A DNA stretch of 64,000 bases. Source: Phyllobacterium phragmitis (lineage in GTDB: Bacteria > Pseudomonadota > Alphaproteobacteria > Rhizobiales > Rhizobiaceae). A model generated the notes under the pieces. That model did not search any database. It was not told where the DNA came from and saw nothing but the letters and a program-made list of their open reading frames with translations. The DNA lies in the NCBI RefSeq assembly GCF_002980495.1, contig NZ_PVBR01000002.1, forward strand, positions 62,001 through 126,000, read 5' to 3'. Positions 8,706 to 17,229 of the stretch are shown piece by piece; position 1 is the first letter of the stretch; the number at the start of each line of letters is the position of its first letter. The translations under genes and the position numbers were made by a program.

Positions 8706-8818
8706 ACACGGCTGCAGTGTCCACCGGCACGCGGCAGCAATCGGTAACGGTCCGCACATCCAAGCCTTGCCATTTCATCTTCCATCACCGATGAAGGGCT
8801 GAGTGGGGAAGATCAATC

Positions 8819-10555
8819 ATGACAGACATGCCGATTGAACAAACCGAGGGGAAGCGCGACGGCCGGCGGCCTTTCCTGCGTCGTATCGCAACGGCGCCGC
8901 TGGCGTGGCTCGCGCTCGTCCTCCTCTTGCTTTGCGTTCTCCTGAGCATCCGCCTCATCCTGCCGATCGGCGCGATGTACTGGGACACTTATATCTATTT
9001 CGATGCCGCGCAACGCATCTATAACGGCCAGATACCCAACACCGATTTCCTGACGCCGGTCGGGCCGCTCGACTATTATCTGTTCGCATTGGGGCTGAAA
9101 TTTTTCCCCAATGCCCAACCGCTTCTGCTCGCCCAATGGGTCATCCTGCTCGTCGCGGCACCGCTGATGGCGGCGATCATCGATGATGTCGCCCGCAAAG
9201 AGCGCCGTATCGCCTTTGCCCTGCTCATCCCTTTCCTGATATTCGCCATCTGCCCGGCCAATGTGCAGACATTCCATTCCTATCCCGGCCTGGATGGCTT
9301 CGGCATCTACAATCGCCATGCGACGCTGTTGCTCTACGTGCTGGTTTCCGCGCTGATGTTCGTGAAGGATGGCCGCAGGCTTGCCATCCTCTGCGGGCTG
9401 ACGATGCTGGCGCTCTTCCTCATCAAGGTCACCGGGTTTCTGGCGGGAGGGCTGATCGGTCTTCTGGCGCTTTTGTCCGGGCGCATTTCCTGGCGCAGCG
9501 TCGTGTTGGCGGGCGCGATATTCCTCGCCGCCCTCATCTGCCTGGAATTCAACGGGCACATGATAACAGCCTACATCGATGAGATCGCCTTGCTCATCCG
9601 CATGAATGAACAGGCGCTGCTGCCGCGCTTTCTGACGGTCCTCTCCACCGATCTCGATATCATCATGGCGAGCGGCATCCTCGTTCTCGCCCTCGCATGG
9701 ATGGGACGGGAGAAACTCCTCGCTGGCTTCTCTGCCAGCGCAGGCATCGCATCGACCCTGCTCGACAGCAATTTCGTCTGGCTGGCGGTCGCGCTTGTCG
9801 CCGGCATTTTCTTTGAAACGCAGAACACCGGCAGCCAGGATTTCACTTTCCTCTGGCCGATCCTTCTGGCGATCTTCATCCAGTCCGCGCACGAACCCGT
9901 CTCCCGACGAATTGCGATCGTGGTGCTGATCGGATTTGTCGCCATTCCCTATACGACCAAGATAGCCCACAAGACGCTGCGTGCCGTCGCCGTGTCACCG
10001 ACCTATGTCGCAGCGCCCGTGACGGATATGAAAACGCTGGGGCAGGTCTCCACGCGCTGGGACATCATGGAGCGCAGCCTGCTTATGGAAAAGCATTATT
10101 TGGAGCATGGCGATACCTATAGCGATCTCTCCAGTCAGGGTCAGCTCCCGAGTTGGCAGCTTTATTCCGAACTCGACTATCAGATGTACTGGATCATCTC
10201 GGCGGACGAAGCGGTCAAGGCCATCAGGCAGTTCGAGGCCACGAACGGCATTCACCTCGCCACCCTCATGAACCTCGATTTCGCCAACCCGTTTCCGTGG
10301 CTCCTCGACCGCGACGCGACGCGCCATATCCAGATCGGCGCCGATCCCTACCGAACCGTGCCGCCGCTCGACGACGCCACCAGGCAATCGATCGCTGAGA
10401 CCGATGCCGTGCTCGTCCCGCACTGCCCCCTGACCACCGGCCGCCGCGCGCTGCGCCGTATCTATGCCGACGCGCTGAAGGACCGGCAGGAGGTGAAACT
10501 CAACGATTGCTGGGATTTGTTGCTGCGGCCGGGAGTTCTCCCATCCTCCTCTTGA
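8819..10555 (+). CDS. Polytopic membrane protein, GT-C glycosyltransferase-like
   Basis: A 578-aa protein with about ten hydrophobic segments between residues 28 and 390 and a soluble C-terminal domain of about 190 residues. The first extracytoplasmic loop, YWDTYIYFDAAQRIYNGQ with PVGPLDYYLF after it, has the acidic-residue layout of GT-C enzymes that transfer sugars from polyprenyl-phosphate donors in the periplasm. I do not recognise a named family. It converges with the minus-strand locus of a polyprenyl-phosphate pentose-type pathway, whose product could be its donor (inference). Confidence 0.8.
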   Translation: MTDMPIEQTEGKRDGRRPFLRRIATAPLAWLALVLLLLCVLLSIRLILPIGAMYWDTYIYFDAAQRIYNGQIPNTDFLTPVGPLDYYLFALGLKFFPNAQPLLLAQWVILLVAAPLMAAIIDDVARKERRIAFALLIPFLIFAICPANVQTFHSYPGLDGFGIYNRHATLLLYVLVSALMFVKDGRRLAILCGLTMLALFLIKVTGFLAGGLIGLLALLSGRISWRSVVLAGAIFLAALICLEFNGHMITAYIDEIALLIRMNEQALLPRFLTVLSTDLDIIMASGILVLALAWMGREKLLAGFSASAGIASTLLDSNFVWLAVALVAGIFFETQNTGSQDFTFLWPILLAIFIQSAHEPVSRRIAIVVLIGFVAIPYTTKIAHKTLRAVAVSPTYVAAPVTDMKTLGQVSTRWDIMERSLLMEKHYLEHGDTYSDLSSQGQLPSWQLYSELDYQMYWIISADEAVKAIRQFEATNGIHLATLMNLDFANPFPWLLDRDATRHIQIGADPYRTVPPLDDATRQSIAETDAVLVPHCPLTTGRRALRRIYADALKDRQEVKLNDCWDLLLRPGVLPSSS

Positions 10556-10577
10556 TGGTGAAGGAAGGAAGTGCCCC

Positions 10578-12047
10578 CTACTTTACCTGCGCCTTGACGA
10601 AATCCCTGACGATCCGGACGATACCGCGAGACAATACCTCGTCGAGCGCCGCAATGAACTGGTCGACATGCGCTCGCTCGCAGATCAGCGGCGGCTCCAG
10701 CCTGACCACATTGCGGTTGTATTCGGTGAAGGCCACCAGCACCGCATGGTCGCGCAGGAGATGGCTGCCGATGAAGCCCGGCAGCGAGCCTTTCAACTTG
10801 TCGTCCAGCATCGCCAGGACTGGCCGCAACACGACGGGTACGGACTTGGAAAAATCGTGGAACTCGAGGCCGATCATCAGCCCCTGCCCGCGCACATCCT
10901 TGATCAGCGACGGATATTTCTCCTGCAGCACCTTCAACCGCTCGACGAGATAGTCTCCGACCGCAGCGGAATTGTCGATCAGGTGCTCGTCATAAAGCAC
11001 GTTCAGCGCTTCGATGGCCGTGATGCAGGCCTCGCCGATGCCGCCGAAGGTGGCCATGGCGTGGATCAGCGCCGTCTTCGGCGTTCCATAGGCCTTCATA
11101 TAGACCTCGCGCCTGGCGATCATCGCCGCCATGGCGGCCTTGCCGCCGCCGAGCGATTTCGCCAGCGCCGTCACGTCAGGCACGACGCCATAATGCTCGA
11201 AAGCATAGAATTTGCCTGACCGGCCAAGCCCGCACTGCACCTCGTCGGCCACCCACAAGACGCCGTAACGGTCGCAGAGCGCCCGCAGATTCTGCCAGAA
11301 TTCGGTCGGCGCGGTGATGATCCCCGCCCCGCCCTGGATGGTTTCAAGAACGATGACGCCGATCTCCGGATCGGATTTGAAGGCGTTCTCGATCGCCTCG
11401 ATATCGCCGAAGGGCACGCGCACCGTATTGCCGCTCAGCGTGAACTCGCCGCGGTAGAGCTTGCCGTCGGTGACGTTGAGCACGCCCTTGGTCTTGCCGT
11501 GGAACGAGTTCTCGGCATAGACGACTTTCGGACGCTTCGGCCCGGCGGCACGTTCGGCCACCTTCAGCGCCGCCTCCATCGCCTCCGAACCGGACGAGCC
11601 GAAGAACACCATATCGAGATCGCCGGGGCTGCAGGCAGCGATATTATGCGCCAGCGCCGCCGCATATTGCGACATGAAGGCCATCGCGATCTCGTGGCGC
11701 TTTTCCTCCTGGAAAGCCTGACGCGCCGCGAGGATGCGCGGGTGGTTGTGACCGAAGGCGAGCGAGCCGAAACCGCCGAAGAAATCAAGGATCTTCCGGC
11801 CGTTCTGGTCGATATAATACATGCCTTCGGCACGCTCGATCTTGATCTTGTTGAAGCCCAGCAGCTTCATGAAATGCAACTGGCCGGGATTGATATGGGC
11901 GGAGAAAAGCTCCGTCATCCGCGGCAGATCCATCGATTTCGCCTGCTCGACGGTCAGCAGATCCGGCTTCGCCGTCCCCCCGCTCATTGGCACCGCCGCA
12001 TGGATAATAGGCGCTTCTTTTTTCACAAATCCCACGGCCTTGGCCAT
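10578..12047 (-). CDS. Class III PLP-dependent aminotransferase
   Basis: The 489-aa enzyme has class III aminotransferase hallmarks: an N-terminal FFGGFGSLAFGHNHP segment, GSSGSEAMEAALK for cofactor phosphate binding, VADEVQCGLGRSGKF with the cofactor-binding Asp, and ALAKSLGGGKA with the Schiff-base lysine. It belongs with the 4-aminobutyrate/acetylornithine-like group; the amino acceptor cannot be read from sequence. It is the last gene of the minus-strand run and begins 16 bp after the epimerase gene ends. It may aminate a sugar or lipid intermediate of that pathway, or be an unrelated passenger. Confidence 0.9.
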   Translation of the reverse strand: MAKAVGFVKKEAPIIHAAVPMSGGTAKPDLLTVEQAKSMDLPRMTELFSAHINPGQLHFMKLLGFNKIKIERAEGMYYIDQNGRKILDFFGGFGSLAFGHNHPRILAARQAFQEEKRHEIAMAFMSQYAAALAHNIAACSPGDLDMVFFGSSGSEAMEAALKVAERAAGPKRPKVVYAENSFHGKTKGVLNVTDGKLYRGEFTLSGNTVRVPFGDIEAIENAFKSDPEIGVIVLETIQGGAGIITAPTEFWQNLRALCDRYGVLWVADEVQCGLGRSGKFYAFEHYGVVPDVTALAKSLGGGKAAMAAMIARREVYMKAYGTPKTALIHAMATFGGIGEACITAIEALNVLYDEHLIDNSAAVGDYLVERLKVLQEKYPSLIKDVRGQGLMIGLEFHDFSKSVPVVLRPVLAMLDDKLKGSLPGFIGSHLLRDHAVLVAFTEYNRNVVRLEPPLICERAHVDQFIAALDEVLSRGIVRIVRDFVKAQVK

Positions 12048-12063
12048 CGTTCTTCCCCCGTTG

Positions 12064-13074
12064 CTATTCCGCTGCGAGCGGCACCATCTGCGCCACCGGC
12101 TTGCCGTCCATCTTGTTGCGATATTCCTTGTAGGCGGCGACCAGCATGTCCTCGTCGCGGAATTTCGGCTTCCATCCGAAAGCCGCGAACGCGCGTGAAG
12201 TGTCCCTCACGCAATATTCGTCGGCGATCAGATATTGCTCGGGATCCATCAACGGTTTGTTGATGGCATCGAGCATTGCCAAGGCGCCCTTGACCGCCCA
12301 GGCGGGCGTCGGCAGCAGGATCGATTTCGACCCGGCCTGCTTGATCAATCCCCCCAGCAGCGCGCGCACCGAAGGCGGGTTGGAGGAGCCGAGATTATAA
12401 GCATCGTTCGGCACGCCATGCTCCCAGGCGAGACGCGCGATCTCCGCACAATCATAGACGGAAATGAACTGGTACGGGTTCTTGCCCGAGCCGATCATCG
12501 GCACCGGCAGATTATGATCGATCAGCTTGAACAGCTTTTCCAGAATGCCGAGACGGCCCGGGCCGATGATCAGCCGCGGGCGCATGATCGAGATGTTCAT
12601 GCCGCGCGTACGCCAATCGATGGCGAGCGCTTCGGTCGCAGCCTTGGACTTGCCATATTCGCCGAGCGGCGCGATCGGATGGTCCTCCGTCTGTGGCGAG
12701 ACGACGGTATTGCCATAGACCATATCGGTGGTGAACTGCACCAGCTTCGACGTTCCCGCCCGGTCCATGGCGCTCATGATATGAGCGGCGCCGTGATAGT
12801 TCACCGGCCAGAAGAACTCGTGGCGCTTGGCGCGAACCTGGATCGGCGAGAGCATCTTGGCCGCCAGATTATAGACCATATCGTCAGGCTTGAGACCGAC
12901 TGCGTTCACCTGCGCTTCGCTGGTCACGTCGCAATGGACGAACTTGGCCTTGCCATAGTGCGGCAGGTCGGTCTTGACGATATCGGCGACGACGACCTTT
13001 TCGCCTTGATTGACCAGATCGTTTGCCAGATAGCGGCCGACGAAACCGTCGCCGCCGAAAATGATATGTCGCAT
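12064..13074 (-). CDS. NAD-dependent epimerase/dehydratase (extended SDR)
   Basis: The 336-aa protein is an extended short-chain dehydrogenase. It has the nucleotide motif GGDGFVG at residues 7-13, the active-site TTDMVYG, and YGKSKAATE with the Tyr/Lys pair. The frame opens with TTG at 13107, but ATG 13074 is chosen because the Rossmann strand starts directly after it. Within this locus it could supply the reduction or epimerisation step that DprE2 performs in mycobacteria, although DprE2 is a classical, shorter SDR. It lies 42 bp behind the small transporter gene and 16 bp ahead of the aminotransferase. Confidence 0.9.
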   Translation of the reverse strand: MRHIIFGGDGFVGRYLANDLVNQGEKVVVADIVKTDLPHYGKAKFVHCDVTSEAQVNAVGLKPDDMVYNLAAKMLSPIQVRAKRHEFFWPVNYHGAAHIMSAMDRAGTSKLVQFTTDMVYGNTVVSPQTEDHPIAPLGEYGKSKAATEALAIDWRTRGMNISIMRPRLIIGPGRLGILEKLFKLIDHNLPVPMIGSGKNPYQFISVYDCAEIARLAWEHGVPNDAYNLGSSNPPSVRALLGGLIKQAGSKSILLPTPAWAVKGALAMLDAINKPLMDPEQYLIADEYCVRDTSRAFAAFGWKPKFRDEDMLVAAYKEYRNKMDGKPVAQMVPLAAE

Positions 13075-13116
13075 GTTTTTACCCGCTACCTTGGAATCAG
13101 GCCCCAATATCAGACC

Positions 13117-13545
13117 CTAGTATTTTGATTTTGAATCGATCTGCGCCGTCTCGCGAGATGCTGCCCCGCTTCCATGTCCGCTCTGTGCGATCAGCACCGT
13201 ACCGACGCAGATGAAGGCGATCCCGGCGATCTTCAACGCACCGAGATCCTCCTTGAAGACCGCCCATGCAAAAACGGCGACCGCCACATAGGCGAGGCTG
13301 AGAAACGGATAAGCGAAGGAAAGATCGACCTTCGAAAGCACGTAGAGATGCGATGCCATCGAGATGACGAAGACGGTGAGCCCAGCGAACACCCATGGGT
13401 TGAACAGGATCTGGAAAATGCGCTGGATCGCAGTGTCGGCGCTGAAGCTGATGGGACCGAGCGTGATCATGCCGTATTTGAGCATGATCTGTGCCGCGGC
13501 GTTGGTCATCACCGTGAACAAAATGAAAGGAATGTATTTCGTCAT
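13117..13545 (-). CDS. Small EamA/SMR-type membrane transporter
   Basis: The 142-aa protein has four predicted membrane helices (about 4-24, 45-67, 74-95 and 101-120), with the conserved Pro-rich helix VDLSFAYPFLSLAYVAVAVF. This is the size and pattern of ArnE/ArnF-like and EmrE-like drug/metabolite transporters. ArnE/F pairs flip undecaprenyl-phosphate-linked aminoarabinose, so a flippase for the polyprenyl-linked sugar made by the neighbouring enzymes is an attractive guess. It is the third gene of the minus-strand run, 160 bp behind the oxidase gene. Confidence 0.88.
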   Translation of the reverse strand: MTKYIPFILFTVMTNAAAQIMLKYGMITLGPISFSADTAIQRIFQILFNPWVFAGLTVFVISMASHLYVLSKVDLSFAYPFLSLAYVAVAVFAWAVFKEDLGALKIAGIAFICVGTVLIAQSGHGSGAASRETAQIDSKSKY

Positions 13546-13704
13546 CGTACCCTTGCCTTACCCGCCTTGGGCTGTTGATCGCCGCACGCTACGACCAGTG
13601 GCGGACCGTTACACCGAGCATGTTGAGAAGCCGCAAAGCACTTCCCTAAAATTCGAACCATCCGCAATTTTCGATTGCAATTGGTATTCTCATATATCTC
13701 CGGA

Positions 13705-15018
13705 TCAAACCAGCGTCAGCGCCGTTCTCTGCCAGAAATTCGAGGAGAACGCCGGATCACGATGCTCTTCAAGCTTTTTCCACTGAGGAAATGACGCAGC
13801 GAAGGTCGCCGCCGGCATCCTCTGGTCCTTATAGGGATTGACCCGCCCGCCAGCCGCGATCGTCAAGCGATCGAGTTCCGACAAAAGCGCCAATGTTCCC
13901 GCCCCCTTATTGGGAAAATCGAGCGTCAGAGTATAGCCCGGCTGCGGAAATGACAAAAGCCCCGGCGAGCCGGTCGTCCCGAACCGTTTCAGCACGGTCA
14001 GGAAAGACACCTGGCCCGCCTTGCGCGTTGCTTCGAGCATGGCCGGGATCGTATCCGGCGCTTGTGCATAAGGGATGACGCTCTGGTGCTGGTAGAGCCC
14101 CGCCGGACCATAGAGCCGGTTCCAGTCGCGTACGCTGTCGAGCGGATAGAAAAATTGTTCATATCCCGAGAGATGCTGCCCCGCGCCCCTTCCCTTCAAG
14201 TTCAGGTATGCGGCATTGAAAAGCGTCAGGCTCGCCCGGTTCAGCGCCGAAAAAGGCAATTCGAACGGCACACGCAGCCGCGTCGGTCGGGCATCGACGT
14301 TGAAATTGCCGTTCCCCGCATGATTACCGGTCAGGAGCAGGCCACGCCCGGCGCGCCGTCCCCCGGCGATCTGGTCGATCCAGGCGACCGCATATTCGTT
14401 CTCCTCATCAGCCTTTTCGGCGAGCGCGAAGAATTGATCCAGATCGGCAAACCGCGTGATCCGTTCCTCGACATCGAGCGATGCGACACGCATCAGCCTG
14501 ATCCGGGCCGTCACGATCAAGCCGGTCAGCCCCATTCCGCCGATAGTCGCTGCAAAAAGCGCCTGGTTCTTGAGCGGCGAACAACTGACCGTCCTTCCGT
14601 CCGAACGCGACAACGCGAATGAAACCACATGGCGGCCGAATGTGCCGCGCCGATGATGGTTCTTGCCGTGCACGTCATTGGCGATGGCGCCGCCCAGCGT
14701 GACGAAGCGCGTACCTGGCGTTACGGCTGGAAAATAACCATGCGGCGCGGCGAAGGCGATGATCTCGGCCAGAAGCACGCCGGCCTCGGCATCGAGAATG
14801 CCGCTTGCCGCATCGAACCCCAATATCCGAGCTTTCCGGCGCATCTCGACCAGCGATCCGCGATCATTGTGACAGCTGTCGCCATAGGATCGGCCATTGC
14901 CGAAGCCGAGGAAAGCGCCCGCACCGACCGGGCCGTTTTGCAGCGACCGCTCGGCATCAGCAAATGAAACCGCCCTTCGCGGCTTTCGCTCTATGCGGCC
15001 GAAGCTCTCGAACGACAT
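13705..15018 (-). CDS. DprE1-like FAD-dependent oxidase
   Basis: The 437-aa flavoprotein aligns end to end with mycobacterial DprE1 (decaprenylphosphoryl-ribose 2'-oxidase). Conserved are the PP-loop GNGRSYGDS, PGTRFVTLGGAIA, HGKNHHRRGTFG (containing the His next to FAD), NRLYGPAGL, and the catalytic Lys at about residue 397 (NPYKDQR). DprE1 oxidises C2 of polyprenyl-phosphoryl ribose on the way to the arabinose donor. The cysteine hit by benzothiazinone inhibitors (Cys387 in M. tuberculosis) aligns with Thr at about residue 365 (GYTLTLDFP). Its ATG overlaps the stop of the HAD-UbiA gene (TGATG), implying coupled translation. Confidence 0.92.
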   Translation of the reverse strand: MSFESFGRIERKPRRAVSFADAERSLQNGPVGAGAFLGFGNGRSYGDSCHNDRGSLVEMRRKARILGFDAASGILDAEAGVLLAEIIAFAAPHGYFPAVTPGTRFVTLGGAIANDVHGKNHHRRGTFGRHVVSFALSRSDGRTVSCSPLKNQALFAATIGGMGLTGLIVTARIRLMRVASLDVEERITRFADLDQFFALAEKADEENEYAVAWIDQIAGGRRAGRGLLLTGNHAGNGNFNVDARPTRLRVPFELPFSALNRASLTLFNAAYLNLKGRGAGQHLSGYEQFFYPLDSVRDWNRLYGPAGLYQHQSVIPYAQAPDTIPAMLEATRKAGQVSFLTVLKRFGTTGSPGLLSFPQPGYTLTLDFPNKGAGTLALLSELDRLTIAAGGRVNPYKDQRMPAATFAASFPQWKKLEEHRDPAFSSNFWQRTALTLV

Positions 15019-16469
15019 CAGCGCATGCCCGCCGTCATCAGCATCACACCGCCAAGCAGGATCATCATGATGCTGCGCCAGTCGCTGAGGAGGAACACCA
15101 CGGGATCGTCATGCATCTGGTCGCGATGCGCCAGTATCCATATACGCAGATTGATGTAGAGCACGATCGGGCAAAGCGGCCAAATCATCCAGGGATAGGC
15201 ATAGAGCGTCCTGACGGAATCGCTGTCGATATAAAGCGCCAGAACCATGACCGCGCCGAATGCCGAGGCCACGCCGCTCTGGGCGATGACTTCGCGATCA
15301 TGGCCGAGATAGCCCCTGCCGGCGAGTTTCTCGTTCTCCTCCGGCGGCGCGTTGCGCAACTCGACATAGCGCTTGACCAGTGCCAGCGACAGGAAGAAGA
15401 AGATCGAGAAAGACAGGAGCCAGAATGAGCCGGGCGTCGCGTTGGCGGCGGCGCCGGCGAGCAGCCGCACCGTGTAGAGCCCCGCCAGCACCAACACATC
15501 GATAAGCAGCATCCGCTTCAATGCCGCGGAATAGGCTGTCGTGACGAACAGATAAAGCGTCAGGACCAGCATATATTCGGTCGGCAGTAGGGCAGCGACG
15601 CCATAGGCGAGCGCCAGCAGTGCGCCGGACGCACAAACGCCAAACCACACTGGCAGTTCACCACTGGCGAACGGCCTCTTCTTCTTGCGGGCGTGGCGCC
15701 GGTCGAGTTGCAGGTCGAACAGATCGTTGACGATATAGATGGACGATGCGGCCGCACAGAAGGAGATGAAGGCGAGAAAGGTTCGCCCGAAGACATCGTG
15801 ATAAAGAATGTCGTGGGCCAGGATGGCCGGGACGAAGACCAGCGTGTTCTTCATCCATTGATGGACGCGAAGCATTCTTAAATAGCTGGCGAACCGCACG
15901 CGCGGCGCGGCGAAGAACGCATCGCCATCACTGCCCGGATTATGCTTCCGTCGCCAGGCCCGCACGGCCCGGTCAGGCGCGACGACGATGGCTTTCCGTG
16001 CCTCGTCGAAAATGGCGATATCGGCACGTGAATTGCCGGCATAGTCGAACCCGTCCTCGCCGAAGGCCTCGACCAGCATCTTCAGCTTCGCTTTCGAGGC
16101 AAGATTCCGGTAGCGGTCCGTCGAATACACCGCATCGAAAATGCCGAGGTGCTTCGCAACCGCCTCGGCGAAGGGTGTGGCAGCGGCGGTTGCGAGAACC
16201 AGCCTGCGCCCCTCCGCATGTTCCTTCTTCAGGAATGCCAGAAATTCAGGCCGGTAGGGCAGTGTCGCGGCATCGACCGTGACGCGCTCGGCTATTTCAT
16301 GTTTCAGCCGCGCCTTGCCCTGCAACGCCCATATCGGCAGCAGAAAGACAAACAGAAAGTTCTTTTTCAGAAGCAGGAAGATGCCTTCCCACAAAAGATC
16401 CGTGGCAATCAACGTGCCGTCGAGATCGACGGCCAAAGGTACGTTCTTATTGGTCTTGCGCGCAGCCAT
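15018..16469 (-). CDS. HAD phosphatase-UbiA prenyltransferase fusion
   Basis: A 483-aa two-domain protein. Residues about 1-200 form a HAD-type hydrolase: DLDGTL near residue 15, ATAAATPF as motif II, then a SKAKLK lysine and AGNSRADIAIF. Residues about 205-483 form a UbiA-family integral membrane transferase with NDLFDLQLDRR and a later KRYVELR, like DPPR synthase (Rv3806c), which transfers phosphoribose from PRPP to decaprenyl phosphate. The HAD half could remove the 5'-phosphate that a separate phosphatase removes in mycobacteria (inference). It is the first gene of the run. The natural substrate is not proved by sequence. Confidence 0.9.
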   Translation of the reverse strand: MAARKTNKNVPLAVDLDGTLIATDLLWEGIFLLLKKNFLFVFLLPIWALQGKARLKHEIAERVTVDAATLPYRPEFLAFLKKEHAEGRRLVLATAAATPFAEAVAKHLGIFDAVYSTDRYRNLASKAKLKMLVEAFGEDGFDYAGNSRADIAIFDEARKAIVVAPDRAVRAWRRKHNPGSDGDAFFAAPRVRFASYLRMLRVHQWMKNTLVFVPAILAHDILYHDVFGRTFLAFISFCAAASSIYIVNDLFDLQLDRRHARKKKRPFASGELPVWFGVCASGALLALAYGVAALLPTEYMLVLTLYLFVTTAYSAALKRMLLIDVLVLAGLYTVRLLAGAAANATPGSFWLLSFSIFFFLSLALVKRYVELRNAPPEENEKLAGRGYLGHDREVIAQSGVASAFGAVMVLALYIDSDSVRTLYAYPWMIWPLCPIVLYINLRIWILAHRDQMHDDPVVFLLSDWRSIMMILLGGVMLMTAGMR

Positions 16470-16510
16470 CGGTTTCCACCCCCTTACCCCCCAAAGGCAT
16501 TTTGTCGTCC

Positions 16511-16622
16511 TAGAGCAAGTCCAGGAAATTGAGAACCGGTTTTCCCAACTGCTTTTCGTTCGAACTTATCTGCGAACAAGGAACGGAGCGGTTCTCGTTT
16601 CGATCAAAACTGAAACTCCTCT
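16511..16622. repeat. Dispersed AGAGCAAGT-type repeat
   Basis: The segment starts TAGAGCAAGTCCAGGAAATT and includes ACCGGTTTTCC, closing with CTCCTCTA. It shares its opening with the element inside the tmRNA gene (61070-61117). It occupies the gap upstream of the HAD-UbiA gene; the promoter of that operon must lie within or next to it. Confidence 0.5.
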
Positions 16623-16708
16623 AGCAGGTGATAAGAAAACGATGGATGAACGTCAGGACGGATGCCCGGCCACACCTGCGCAACTATAAGATGGGGTAAA
16701 CATGAACT

Positions 16709-16740
16709 TAAAAAAGCCGGGAGGAAAGCCCTGCCCGGCT
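16709..16740 (-). terminator. Rho-independent terminator (minus strand)
   Basis: Arms at 16715-16721 and 16734-16740 (AGCCGGG/CCCGGCT) form the stem. Read on the minus strand, it is followed by a run of six T. It lies about 100 bp behind the small exported-protein gene at 16843-17106, which it should terminate, separating it from the HAD-UbiA operon. Confidence 0.7.
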
Positions 16741-16842
16741 CTTTGCAACGACCTATACCTTGATACGACTAACCAGACGATGGTCGGGTAAGATCGAGTG
16801 TCCACGTCTGCCCGACGAGATCCTTGCCGAACGAATGATGAC

Positions 16843-17106
16843 CTAGTTGATCGTAGCCTGGCCGCCGGTGATCTCGATGGTTTCGCTTCCCGTCAACGCC
16901 TGACGGTCACCATTGGGGAAGGTGACGAAGCAGCCGGCAGGGCAGAAATCCACCGTTTCGCCTGGAGAGAGAACCAGATCGCTCTTGGTCGAACCCTCCG
17001 TGACGACGAGGGTGCGGGGTTCGCTGTCATTGTTGACAGCGCTGGCGGCGAATGCCGGCCCGGCCCCGATGGCGACAAGAAGAAATGCAATGGCATATCT
17101 GTTCAT
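16843..17106 (-). CDS. Small exported protein of unknown function
   Basis: This 87-aa protein has a clear Sec signal peptide (MNRYAIAFLLVAIGAGPAFA, cleavage after AFA) and a mature domain of about 66 residues with two Cys in DFCPAGCFVTF, which may form a disulfide. I do not recognise a domain. The terminator downstream and the 123-bp gap from the MscS gene suggest a monocistronic unit. Confidence 0.75.
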   Translation of the reverse strand: MNRYAIAFLLVAIGAGPAFAASAVNNDSEPRTLVVTEGSTKSDLVLSPGETVDFCPAGCFVTFPNGDRQALTGSETIEITGGQATIN

Positions 17107-17229
17107 ATCATTCCCGGTGTTGCCACCGCCCCTGTGTACGGCGTTATCGCCGCCTCGACCTATAGGGCATCTCTGCCCCGTTTCAGGCCCACTTATAAAG
17201 GTCGCAAGCTGAACGGCAACTGAACGCGG

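Noticed and set aside
8813-9970. 385-codon minus-strand frame opposite the GT-C-like gene
   Set aside because: Charged low-complexity antisense product; the plus-strand protein has a coherent membrane topology.
10578-12047. Assignment of the class III aminotransferase as hemL or argD
   Set aside because: The cofactor motifs are shared by all class III enzymes and nothing in the sequence or context singles out either pathway.
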